A stretch of 10,686 nucleotides of DNA, from the NCBI GenBank assembly GCA_003487665.1, contig DNFA01000009.1, forward strand, positions 9,124 through 19,809, given 5' to 3'. The stretch comes from Oscillibacter sp. (lineage in GTDB: Bacteria > Bacillota > Clostridia > Oscillospirales > Oscillospiraceae). Both the position numbers and the translations under genes were made by a program. Shown here piece after piece: positions 4,942 through 10,686 of the stretch; positions within the stretch are counted from its first letter, which is position 1; every line of letters begins with the position of its first letter. Below the pieces are notes generated by a model. It was not told where the DNA came from. It searched no databases and saw only the letters and a list, made by a program, of their open reading frames with translations.

Positions 4942-6512
4942 AGCTCAACTACAAGCGCACCATTCTGGTCGGCTTTGCCTTTTTTCTGATCTGCGCCTTC
5001 TGGCAGGCCTACGACAACACCGTGCCCCTGATCCTTACCAACAAGTTCGGCATGAGCCAGACGTGGTCGGGCGTCATCATGGCGCTGGACAATGTGCTGG
5101 CGCTGTTCATGCTGCCGCTGTTCGGCCATCTGTCCGACAAGTGTACCAACCCCAAGGGGCGGCGGACGCCCTTTATCGTGATAGGCACACTGATCGCCGC
5201 CTGTGCGCTGGTGGCGCTGTCCTTCGTGGACAACGCCCAGCTGCGGCACCTGAGGGACGTGTCCGCCATCGACGACCCGGCGGCGCTGTCCGTGATCTAT
5301 GAGCGGCAGAAGGACGCCACGCTGCTGTCCCCCGGCGGCGAGAGCTTCATTCTGGGGCAGAAGTTCACGGAGGAGGAATTCACCGCCATCCGCAGCCAGA
5401 CGGTGACGGAGGACGGCGAAGCCGTCACCGACCCGGCGTATACCAACTATGTCGTTCCGGCGCGGCAGGCCTGTGCAGAGGCTGTCACCCGCGCGCACCC
5501 GGCCACGGTGATCCTGTTCGTAGCGCTGCTGCTGATCATCCTGCTGTCCATGGCCACGTTCCGCTCGCCGGCGGTGGCGCTGATGCCGGACGTGACGCCC
5601 AAGCCCCTGCGGTCGAAGGCCAACGCCGTCATCAACCTGATGGGCAGCGCCGGAGGTATTATCGTGCTGGCGCTGGGCATGCTGTTCGCCACCGCGTCGG
5701 TGCAGAACAGCCTGATGAGCTACACCGGCTATTTCGGCGTGATCGCGGCGCTGATGCTGGCGGCGCTGGTGGTGTTCATGCTGACGGTGCAGGAGCCGCG
5801 GTGGGCAAAGGAGATGCAGGAGCAGTCCGTGGCCGCCGGGCTGGAGGACAAGGAGGAGGCCGCCCACCCCACCGAGAGCCGGAAGCTCTCCGCCGATGAG
5901 GTGAAAAGCCTGCTTCTGATCCTGCTGAGCATCGTGCTGTGGTTCTTCGGCTACAACGCCGTCACCAGCAAATACTCCGTGTACGCCAGCAACATCCTGC
6001 ACAAGGACTACAACCTGACGCTGATCATCGCCCAGGCCGCCGCCATCGTCGCCTATCTGCCGGTGGGCTTCGTGGCCGGGAGGATCGGGCGGAAAAAGAC
6101 CATACTGGCCGGTGTGGTGATGCTGACCGTGGCCTTCGGCGTGGCCGGGTTCCTGACGGCGGACAGCCCCTCGGCACTGATGAACGCCATGTTCGCGCTG
6201 GCGGGCATCGCCTGGGCCACCATCAACGTCAACTCCTTCCCCATGGTGGTAGAGCTGGCCTCCGGCGGCGATGTGGGCAAGTACACCGGATTCTATTACA
6301 CCGCGTCCATGGCGGCGCAGGTGGCCACGCCCATGGTGTCCGGCCTGCTGATGGATAAGTTCGGCATGCACGTGCTGTTCCCCTACGCCGCCGTGTTCAC
6401 CGGACTGGCCTTTGTGACCATGCTGTTCGTCAAGCACGGCGACAACAGGGACATCCCGGCGGAGAAGGCCGGGGACACCGATATGACTGTGGAGGAGCTG
6501 ACAAACGACTGA
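4938..6512 (+). CDS. MFS transporter with an unusual 90-residue hydrophilic insert
   Basis: A 524-residue integral membrane carrier, substrate unknown. About 12 membrane segments are visible, in two halves. The first half has motif A-like GHLSDKCTNPKGRRTPF (63-79) and the second half echoes it in GFVAGRIGRKKTIL (377-390). DVTPKPLRSKANAVINLMG (218-236) resembles the SLC45/sugar-cation symporter branch, which makes a sugar or glycoside cargo possible but unproven. Residues 98-187, between the third and fourth predicted segments, form a long hydrophilic domain that ordinary MFS proteins lack; by topology it should face outside. A charged loop (about 286-322) links the two halves. I start at ATG 4938, preceded by GGGAGGA, rather than at an in-frame ATG at 4923. 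It overlaps the HAD gene by 4 bp and the GDPD gene by 1 bp, implying translational coupling. Confidence 0.85.
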   Translation: MKLNYKRTILVGFAFFLICAFWQAYDNTVPLILTNKFGMSQTWSGVIMALDNVLALFMLPLFGHLSDKCTNPKGRRTPFIVIGTLIAACALVALSFVDNAQLRHLRDVSAIDDPAALSVIYERQKDATLLSPGGESFILGQKFTEEEFTAIRSQTVTEDGEAVTDPAYTNYVVPARQACAEAVTRAHPATVILFVALLLIILLSMATFRSPAVALMPDVTPKPLRSKANAVINLMGSAGGIIVLALGMLFATASVQNSLMSYTGYFGVIAALMLAALVVFMLTVQEPRWAKEMQEQSVAAGLEDKEEAAHPTESRKLSADEVKSLLLILLSIVLWFFGYNAVTSKYSVYASNILHKDYNLTLIIAQAAAIVAYLPVGFVAGRIGRKKTILAGVVMLTVAFGVAGFLTADSPSALMNAMFALAGIAWATINVNSFPMVVELASGGDVGKYTGFYYTASMAAQVATPMVSGLLMDKFGMHVLFPYAAVFTGLAFVTMLFVKHGDNRDIPAEKAGDTDMTVEELTND

Positions 6513-7345
6513 TGAAAGCTGTTATTATCATTCTGATCGTACTTCTGGTACTGTTTTTGCTGTATATCCTGTGCCTGCGGTGCCGCCGGGGTAAGGCGGA
6601 CTGGGCGCACTTCCGGAAATGGCGGTACGCCCACCGGGGGTTCCACGACAGGGAAAAGGGCATACCGGAGAACTCACTGGCCGCCTTCAAGCGGGCGGCG
6701 TCCAACGGCTTCGGCGCGGAGCTGGACGTGCATCTGATGAAGGACGGGAGGCTGGCGGTCATCCACGACGCCTCCCTGCTGCGGACGGCGGGCGCGGACG
6801 TGTATATCGAAGATCTCACCGCCGGGGAGCTGGAGAGCTACCGGCTGGAGGGCACCGAGCAGCGCATCCCGCTGCTGGAGGAGGTTCTGCCGCTGTTTGT
6901 GGGGCGCGCGCCGCTGATCGTGGAGCTGAAGGCCGAGCGGGGCAACGCCGCGGCTCTGACAGCCGCCACCTGCGCGGTGCTGGACAAATACAAGGTGGAC
7001 TGCTGCGTGGAGTCCTTCGACCCCCGGTGCCTGATGTGGCTGTGGCAGAACAGGCCGGACGTGATACGCGGACAGCTGAGCGAGAATTTTACCGCCCACG
7101 GCGACGCGCAGCATCTGCCCGGCGGCGTCCGGTGGATACTGACCAATCTGCTGCTGAACGTGCGGACAAGGCCTGACTTCATCGCCTACCGCTTCTCCGA
7201 CAGGGACAATCTGTCCCTGCGGCTGTGCCGGAGCCTGTACGGCGTACAGGAGGCCAGCTGGACCATCCGCAGCAAGGCGGACATGGACGCGGCGGAGGCG
7301 GCCGGCAGCCTTGTCATCTTTGAAAATTTCGACCCCAGGGGGTAA
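6512..7345 (+). CDS. Membrane-anchored glycerophosphodiester phosphodiesterase (GDPD family)
   Basis: A 277-residue enzyme expected to hydrolyse glycerophosphodiesters to sn-glycerol 3-phosphate and an alcohol. An N-terminal hydrophobic segment (about 3-22) followed by RCRRGK suggests a membrane anchor; side is not determined. The GDPD barrel shows its hallmark sequence YAHRGFHD (His41-Arg42), IPENSLAAF (Glu53-Asn54), GAELDVHLMKDG (Glu70, Asp72), VIHD (His85), and LIVELK. These are the metal and catalytic residues of the family, so it should be active. The ATG overlaps the MFS stop by one base (TGATG), and the nearest SD-like GGAGGAG is 14 nt away, so initiation probably relies on coupling. 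Context with a phosphatase and a carrier suggests use of a phosphorylated or esterified glycerol compound. Confidence 0.93.
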   Translation: MKAVIIILIVLLVLFLLYILCLRCRRGKADWAHFRKWRYAHRGFHDREKGIPENSLAAFKRAASNGFGAELDVHLMKDGRLAVIHDASLLRTAGADVYIEDLTAGELESYRLEGTEQRIPLLEEVLPLFVGRAPLIVELKAERGNAAALTAATCAVLDKYKVDCCVESFDPRCLMWLWQNRPDVIRGQLSENFTAHGDAQHLPGGVRWILTNLLLNVRTRPDFIAYRFSDRDNLSLRLCRSLYGVQEASWTIRSKADMDAAEAAGSLVIFENFDPRG

Positions 7346-7351
7346 CGGACT

Positions 7352-7909
7352 ATGCGAGTCATCACAGGGACTGCCAGAGGCAGAGTTCTGAAGGAGCTGG
7401 AGGGGCTGGAGACGCGCCCCACCACCGGCAAGGTAAAGGAGAGCCTGTTCTCCATTATCCAGTTTGACATCGAGGGACGGCGGGTGCTGGATCTGTTCGC
7501 CGGCACCGGGCAGCTGGGCATCGAGGCGCTGAGCCGCGGCGCGGCGGAGTGCGTGTTCATCGACCGGCGCGCCGACGCGGTGAAGCTGATACAGGAGAAT
7601 CTGGCGCTGTGCCGGCTGGCGGACAGGGCCAGAGTGCGGCAGGGCGACGCGCTGCCCTATCTGCGCAGCGGGGAGAAGTTTGACATCGTGTTTCTGGATC
7701 CGCCCTACGCCAGCGGACTTTTGCAGCAGGCGCTGACGGATATCGCAGCGTTTGACATTTGCCGTCCACATGGTATAATTGTGGCGGAGAGCGCGGCGGA
7801 CACCGTTCTGCCGGACATGCCCGCGCCCTATTCCCTCTATCGGGAGTACAAATACGGCAAGATCAAGCTGACGGTGTGTCATCGCGGCGGAAACGAGGAT
7901 GCAGAATGA
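7352..7909 (+). CDS. rsmD: 16S rRNA (guanine(966)-N(2))-methyltransferase RsmD
   Basis: A 185-residue SAM-dependent enzyme that methylates G966 of 16S rRNA, at normal family length. It begins with MRVITGTARGRVL, then the family signature RPTTGKVKESLFSII (22-36). The SAM-binding motif is VLDLFAGTGQLGIEALSRGA (45-64), the acidic motif II is FIDRRADAV (69-77), and the catalytic motif is FLDPPY (114-119). AGGGGG lies 9 nt before the ATG. It follows the GDPD gene by 6 bp and overlaps coaD by 4 bp (ATGA). The rsmD-coaD pair is a common bacterial neighbourhood. Inside the gene, at 7752-7779, is a consensus promoter that points toward coaD. Confidence 0.96.
   Translation: MRVITGTARGRVLKELEGLETRPTTGKVKESLFSIIQFDIEGRRVLDLFAGTGQLGIEALSRGAAECVFIDRRADAVKLIQENLALCRLADRARVRQGDALPYLRSGEKFDIVFLDPPYASGLLQQALTDIAAFDICRPHGIIVAESAADTVLPDMPAPYSLYREYKYGKIKLTVCHRGGNEDAE
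7752..7779 (+). promoter_or_regulatory. Consensus promoter inside rsmD, directed at coaD
   Basis: A perfect TTGACA (7752-7757), 16-nt spacer, and extended -10 TGGTATAAT whose hexamer is TATAAT (7774-7779). Both boxes match the sigma-A consensus at all six positions. The bases encode Asp-Ile-Cys-Arg-Pro-His-Gly-Ile-Ile of RsmD. Predicted start near 7786, about 120 nt before the coaD ATG. Transcription from here would cover coaD and the coiled-coil gene up to the terminator at 9077-9113. Confidence 0.75.
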
Positions 7910-8385
7910 ATATCGCCATCTATCCCGGCAGCTTTGACCCCATCACGCTGGGGCATCTGGATATCATCCGCCGCGCGGCGCGGTGCTTCGACAAGGTGTG
8001 CGTGTGCGTGATGGTCAACTGCCAGAAGAAGCAGCCCATGTTCACGCCGGAGCGGCGGCTGGAGCTGATCCGCCAGTCCGTGGCGGATGTGCCCAACGTG
8101 GAGGTGGAGAACTGGAGCGGCCTGCTGGCGGACTTCGCCCGCGAAAAGGGCGCGCACATTCTGGTAAAGGGCGTGCGCAACTGCGCCGACTGGGAGCTGG
8201 AAAACCAGATGGCGCGCATCAACGCCGGCATCTGCCCCGGACTGGAGACGGTGCTGCTGCCCGCCAGCGCGGAGTACGAGCACTTCAGCTCCACCATGGT
8301 GCGGGAGATGATCCGCTACCATCAGCCACTGGAAAAGTATGTACCGGCGCCGGTCGCCGAGGAATTGACGCGGCAGCAGGGGTGA
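7906..8385 (+). CDS. coaD: Phosphopantetheine adenylyltransferase
   Basis: A 159-residue enzyme of coenzyme A synthesis: ATP plus 4'-phosphopantetheine gives dephospho-CoA and pyrophosphate. It has the nucleotidyltransferase fold with YPGSFDPITLGHLDII (6-21), including the TxGH site (Thr14, His17). Also visible are VKGVRNCADWELENQMA (87-103), which binds the pantetheine and ATP, and HFSSTMVREM (126-135), the ISSTxVRE-type signature. Length is typical. The ATG at 7906 overlaps the rsmD stop by 4 bp. The frame is open back to 7759 inside rsmD, but only the 7906 start gives the normal N-terminus. It can be co-transcribed with upstream genes or from the promoter inside rsmD. Confidence 0.97.
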   Translation: MNIAIYPGSFDPITLGHLDIIRRAARCFDKVCVCVMVNCQKKQPMFTPERRLELIRQSVADVPNVEVENWSGLLADFAREKGAHILVKGVRNCADWELENQMARINAGICPGLETVLLPASAEYEHFSSTMVREMIRYHQPLEKYVPAPVAEELTRQQG

Positions 8386-8425
8386 GCCTCCCGCCGCCGA
8401 CAAAAAGAAAGGAACGGACTGCACC

Positions 8426-8956
8426 ATGGAAGAGAAAGATGTACAGCGCCTTCTGGATATGCTCTATGGCATGATCGACGAGGCAAAAAGCGTGGCCTTC
8501 AGCTCTGACAAATGTATCATCGTCCGGGACGAGGCGCTGGATCTGCTGGACGAGATCCGCGCCAAGCTGCCCCTGGAGCTGAAGAAGGCGCAGGAGCTGA
8601 TCGCCGCCCGCAGCGAATATGTGGCCGGCGCCAAAAAAGAGGCGGAGAGCATGCTCCGTCAGGCGGAGCTGGACGCCCGCACCATCGTATCCGAGAGCGA
8701 GACGCTGCAGCTGGCGCGCCAGAAGAGCAGCGAGATCATCCGCCGCGCCGAGGACCGCAGTAAGGAGCTGTATCACGTGGCCAACACCTACACCGAGGAC
8801 GCGCTGCGCCGCACGGAGGAGGCCATCCAGGCCGCGCTGACCGAGGTGCAGGAGTCCCGCGCCCGGTTCCGCGCCGCCAGCAAGGAGCAGATGCAGGCAC
8901 AGCGCCAGCAGCTGAACAGCTCTGCTGCGGAAAAAGGCGGCGACAGCCAGCAGTAA
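8426..8956 (+). CDS. Coiled-coil protein of unknown function downstream of coaD
   Basis: I do not recognise a defined function. The 176-residue product has no signal peptide or membrane segment. A short N-terminal helix-rich part (MEEKDVQRLLDMLYGMIDEAK) is followed by IIVRDEALDLLDEIRAKLP (31-49), then a long Ala/Glu/Arg/Gln-rich helix (about 50-165) with heptad-like spacing, and a polar tail (NSSAAEKGGDSQQ). Such proteins are often labelled ATPase-like because the helix resembles the peripheral stalk subunits E/H of V-type ATPases or the F-type b subunit. No ATP-binding motif is present. The N-terminal segment also recalls DivIVA/SepF-neighbour coiled-coil proteins. AAGGAA lies about 12 nt before the ATG, a longer spacing than its neighbours. 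It is the last gene before the operon terminator. Confidence 0.8.
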   Translation: MEEKDVQRLLDMLYGMIDEAKSVAFSSDKCIIVRDEALDLLDEIRAKLPLELKKAQELIAARSEYVAGAKKEAESMLRQAELDARTIVSESETLQLARQKSSEIIRRAEDRSKELYHVANTYTEDALRRTEEAIQAALTEVQESRARFRAASKEQMQAQRQQLNSSAAEKGGDSQQ

Positions 8957-9001
8957 ACCGGCGGCGCTTTTCCACCGGAGGGGCGGCGCGGGCTGTATAC
9001 T

Positions 9002-9050
9002 TTGTGGAAAATCTATAAAAACTGCGTAAATTTTTCTCCGATTTCCACAA
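9002..9050. repeat. Inverted repeat between the coiled-coil gene and the terminator
   Basis: TTGTGGAAAATC (9002-9013) is inverted as GATTTCCACAA (9040-9050), with one extra A in the left copy and 26 AT-rich bases between. The left copy contains TGTGGAAAA, which on the other strand is TTTTCCACA, a match to the DnaA-box consensus TTWTNCACA; the right copy misses it by one base. It could also be simply an RNA stem in the 3' untranslated tail. The rest of 8957-9076 shows no gene. Confidence 0.45.
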
Positions 9051-9076
9051 TGCAGCATTATATTGTACAGTTGCAG

Positions 9077-9113
9077 ACCGGCAGACACAAAATCTTGTGT
9101 CTGCCGGTTTTTT
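9077..9113 (+). terminator. Strong intrinsic terminator of the operon ending with the coiled-coil gene
   Basis: A perfect 14-bp stem, ACCGGCAGACACAA (9077-9090) with TTGTGTCTGCCGGT (9095-9108), a 4-nt AATC loop, and a run of six T (9108-9113). No U-run is present on the opposite side, so it acts on plus-strand transcription. It isolates the coaD operon from the mraZ promoter. Confidence 0.95.
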
Positions 9114-9145
9114 GCGCCTTTTGCTCTGGAACAGGTGTTTCAAAT

Positions 9146-9184
9146 CCGGTGGAAAAACCGGCGAAGCCTGTGGAAAACTCCGGC
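9146..9184 (+). repeat. Tandem GTGGAAAA direct repeats upstream of the mraZ promoter
   Basis: CCGGTGGAAAAACCGGC (9146-9162) is followed 21 bp later by CCTGTGGAAAACTCCGGC (9167-9184). Spacing of 21 bp puts both on the same DNA face. The second contains TGTGGAAAA, a DnaA-box match on the minus strand; the first differs by one base. The first also forms a small hairpin (CCGGT/ACCGG). Either a DNA-binding protein site or chance similarity is possible. Confidence 0.5.
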
Positions 9185-9214
9185 TTTGCGGCGGTTGGTA
9201 GACATAATTTGCGC

Positions 9215-9243
9215 TTGCATTTCCATTATGGATTATGTATACT
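9215..9243 (+). promoter_or_regulatory. Promoter of the mraZ-rsmH cluster
   Basis: TTGCAT (9215-9220), 17-nt spacer, TATACT (9238-9243). The predicted start is near 9250, giving mraZ a leader of about 95 nt. It lies after the terminator at 9077-9113 and before the GTGG boxes. Confidence 0.75.
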
Positions 9244-9253
9244 AACCTCATTA

Positions 9254-9288
9254 GTGGTGAATTGTGGGGGCAATATCCACATTTGTGG
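9254..9288 (+). promoter_or_regulatory. Candidate MraZ operator (GTGG boxes at helical spacing)
   Basis: GTGG occurs at 9254, 9264 and 9285, spacings of 10 and 21 bp, directly downstream of the predicted start. E. coli MraZ binds TGGG-type direct repeats with a 10-bp period in its own promoter region, and other bacteria use comparable G/T-rich boxes. The position and period fit autoregulation. The middle turn (9274-9277) lacks a clear box. Confidence 0.5.
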
Positions 9289-9296
9289 TGAAGCAG

Positions 9297-9328
9297 CCCA
9301 CGGTTTTACGCCGGGGGACTATTTTTTT
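9297..9328 (+). terminator. Terminator-like hairpin in the mraZ leader
   Basis: CCCACGG (9297-9303) can pair with CCGGGGG (9311-9317), with one A-G mismatch and a 7-nt loop, followed by ACTA and seven T (9322-9328), just before the mraZ SD at 9332. The 5' arm can pair instead with upstream GTGG (9285-9288 with 9298-9301), so an attenuator switch is conceivable. Stem strength is moderate. Confidence 0.35.
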
Positions 9329-9345
9329 CGGAAGGAGGCGGCTCC

Positions 9346-9762
9346 ATGACCGGTCAATATGCACACAGCATCGACGCCAAGGGGCGCCTCTTTATCCCCG
9401 CCGCCCTGCGCCGGGAGCTGGGGCAGACGTTCCATGTGACCATGGGACAGGATCACTGTCTGTCCGTCTACTCCGACGAGAGCTGGGCGGCCTTTATGGA
9501 CAAGCTGAAGGCGCTGTCCTACAACGAGGTGAAGAAGCTCCGCGCGCTGTTTGCCTACGCCGCGGACTGTGAGCCGGACGCCCAGGGGCGCATCCTGCTG
9601 CCCGCCAAGCTGCGGGAGTATGCGGGGCTGACACGGGACGTGGTGGTCATCGGCAGCTTCGACCGGGCGGAGATCTGGGATGCCGGGCGCTGGGCAGCGC
9701 TGGAGAGCGAGGCCTTTGACTCCGGCGAGCTGGAGAGCGCCATGGCGGAAATGGGGCTGTGA
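9346..9762 (+). CDS. mraZ: Transcriptional regulator MraZ
   Basis: A 138-residue DNA-binding regulator that controls the division and cell-wall (dcw) cluster. It has two SpoVT/AbrB-like halves, each with the family motif: IDAKGRLFIPAALRREL (9-25) and PDAQGRILLPAKLREYAGL (77-95). Length is close to the usual 140-150. AAGGAGG lies 7 nt before the ATG. It is the first gene after its promoter and is followed by rsmH, the standard order. The family forms ring-shaped multimers that bind repeated boxes, in keeping with the GTGG repeats upstream. Confidence 0.97.
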   Translation: MTGQYAHSIDAKGRLFIPAALRRELGQTFHVTMGQDHCLSVYSDESWAAFMDKLKALSYNEVKKLRALFAYAADCEPDAQGRILLPAKLREYAGLTRDVVVIGSFDRAEIWDAGRWAALESEAFDSGELESAMAEMGL

Positions 9763-9767
9763 GCCGT

Positions 9768-10686
9768 ATGTGTGAAAAGGACTACGGCCATGTGCCAGTG
9801 CTGCTGCACGAATGCCTGGACGCGCTGGCCATCCGGCCGGAGGGTATCTATGTGGACGGCACGCTGGGACGCGCCGGTCACTCGCTGGAGATCGTAAAGC
9901 GGCTGACCACCGGGCGGCTCATCGGCATCGACCGGGACGAGACGGCCATCGCCGCCGCGCAGGAGCGGCTGGCGGACTACGCGGACAGGGTCACGCTTGT
10001 CCACAGCAATTTCGACCGCATCGGCGACATTCTCGCCGAATTGCACATAGACGGGGCGGACGGCATGCTGTTCGACCTGGGTGTGTCGTCCCCGCAGCTG
10101 GACGATGCAGAGCGGGGCTTCAGCTATATGCACGACGCGCCGCTGGACATGCGGATGGATCGCTCCGCGTACCTCACCGCCCGCGAGGTGGTGAACGGCT
10201 GGAGCTACGAGGAGCTGCGGCGCATTCTGTTTGAGTACGGCGAGGAGCGCTACGCCCCCGCCATCGCAAGACGCATCGTGCAGACGCGGGAGCAGCGCCC
10301 CATCGAGACGACGCTGGAGCTGGTGGAGGTCATCAAGTCCGCCATGCCCCCGGCAGCGCTGCGGGAAAAGCAGCACCCGGCCAAGCGGAGCTTTCAGGCC
10401 ATACGCATCGCCGTCAACGGCGAGCTGGACGCGCTGCCGCCCATGCTGGAGGCCGCCACGGAGCACCTGAACCCCGGCGGACGGCTGGCGGTGATCTCCT
10501 TCCACTCGCTGGAGGATCGCATCATCAAGAAAACCATGCAGGAGCTGGCCACCGGCTGCACCTGTCCGCCGGAATTCCCGGTGTGCGTGTGCGGCAAGAA
10601 GCCCAAGCTGCGGCTGGTGAGCCGCAAGCCCATCGTCTCCGGCGAGGAGGAGCTGGCGCACAACCCCCGCGCCCGCAGCGCCAAGC
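9768..10686 (+). CDS. rsmH: 16S rRNA (cytosine(1402)-N(4))-methyltransferase RsmH (3' end truncated by window)
   Basis: SAM-dependent enzyme that makes m4C1402 in the ribosomal P site, formerly MraW. From ATG at 9768 the open frame gives 306 residues and leaves the window at ARSAK; the family is about 310-316, so only about 10 residues are missing. Visible: GHVPVLLHECLDAL (7-20), SAM-binding VDGTLGRAGHS (29-39), LIGIDRDETAI (51-61), FDLGVSSPQLDDAERGFSY (102-120) and LDMRMD (126-131), QHPAKRSFQAIRIAVNGEL (202-220), ISFHSLEDR (243-251), and the Firmicute-type cysteine cluster CTCPPEFPVCVCGKKP (264-279). Cys content is normal for this family. A GTG at 9759 in the same frame overlaps the mraZ stop (GTGA) and would add MSR; I prefer ATG, but neither has a strong SD. 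rsmH is coupled to mraZ, and the other division genes presumably follow. Confidence 0.96.
   Translation, partial: MCEKDYGHVPVLLHECLDALAIRPEGIYVDGTLGRAGHSLEIVKRLTTGRLIGIDRDETAIAAAQERLADYADRVTLVHSNFDRIGDILAELHIDGADGMLFDLGVSSPQLDDAERGFSYMHDAPLDMRMDRSAYLTAREVVNGWSYEELRRILFEYGEERYAPAIARRIVQTREQRPIETTLELVEVIKSAMPPAALREKQHPAKRSFQAIRIAVNGELDALPPMLEAATEHLNPGGRLAVISFHSLEDRIIKKTMQELATGCTCPPEFPVCVCGKKPKLRLVSRKPIVSGEEELAHNPRARSAK

Noticed and set aside
4536..6437. 633-codon minus-strand open frame
   Set aside because: It is the complement of the MFS and HAD genes. The predicted protein is extremely rich in His, Gln, Gly and Arg with no motifs, which is the usual shadow in GC-rich DNA. No SD or promoter was found.
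6674..7882. 402-codon minus-strand open frame opposite GDPD and rsmD
   Set aside because: Same reasoning: it spans two real genes and has shadow composition.
7759..7905. N-terminal extension of coaD into rsmD
   Set aside because: The frame is open there, but the added residues have no counterpart in the CoaD family, and the 7906 start gives the standard N-terminus with the ATGA overlap.
8961..8979. Hairpin after the coiled-coil stop as the operon terminator
   Set aside because: CCGGCGG and CCACCGG pair with a mismatch and no U-run follows; the 9077-9113 terminator is far stronger.

Overview
This 10.7 kb window comes from a GC-rich member of the Firmicutes, most likely a gut-type clostridium of the Oscillospiraceae/Ruminococcaceae group. 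The basis is RNase Y with a long N-terminal coiled coil, strong AGGAGG ribosome-binding sites, the rsmD-coaD pair, the mraZ-rsmH start of a division/cell-wall cluster, and GC-rich coding sequence broken by AT-rich sigma-A-type promoters. The assignment to a family is inference; no rRNA is present. Most of the window is chromosomal core. I found no phage module, transposase, CRISPR array, tRNA or rRNA.

Layout. Positions 1-2579 are on the minus strand: RNase Y (rny, 3' end cut off by the window) with its own near-consensus promoter and a structured leader, then a cytoplasmic-looking amidase_3/SH3 peptidoglycan hydrolase. A short AT-rich divergent promoter region (about 2594-2681) separates these from plus-strand genes. 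First comes an RlmI-like PUA-domain rRNA methyltransferase (2682-3914), then about 225 bp packed with GC-rich stem-loops (3915-4140). Next is a tightly coupled run of six genes: HAD-IIA phosphatase, MFS transporter, membrane-anchored glycerophosphodiester phosphodiesterase (GDPD), rsmD, coaD, and a coiled-coil protein of unknown function. It ends at a textbook intrinsic terminator (9077-9113). A 390-bp regulatory region with a good promoter, GTGG-box repeats and a terminator-like leader hairpin precedes mraZ and rsmH; rsmH is cut off at the right edge.

How the genes may work together. The HAD, MFS and GDPD genes overlap by 4 and 1 bp. They could form a small module for breaking down glycerophosphodiesters or handling their products, but no substrate can be read from the sequence. 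rsmD and coaD are a common bacterial neighbour pair, here overlapping by 4 bp. rsmD contains a consensus promoter inside its coding sequence that would uncouple coaD and the coiled-coil gene from the upstream genes. mraZ encodes the transcription factor of the division cluster, and the repeats just downstream of its promoter have the spacing expected of its own operator.

The most notable points are: (1) the TTGACA-N16-TGGTATAAT promoter buried in rsmD; (2) a family of stem-loops sharing an 8-bp stem, 6-nt loop and CTAC tail with different stem sequences; (3) the HAD gene, which has no ATG/GTG/TTG able to preserve its catalytic Asp and so appears to start at CTG or carry a frameshift; (4) the same out-of-frame ATG abutting the Shine-Dalgarno sequence in both rny and the HAD gene; (5) the regulatory region before mraZ.
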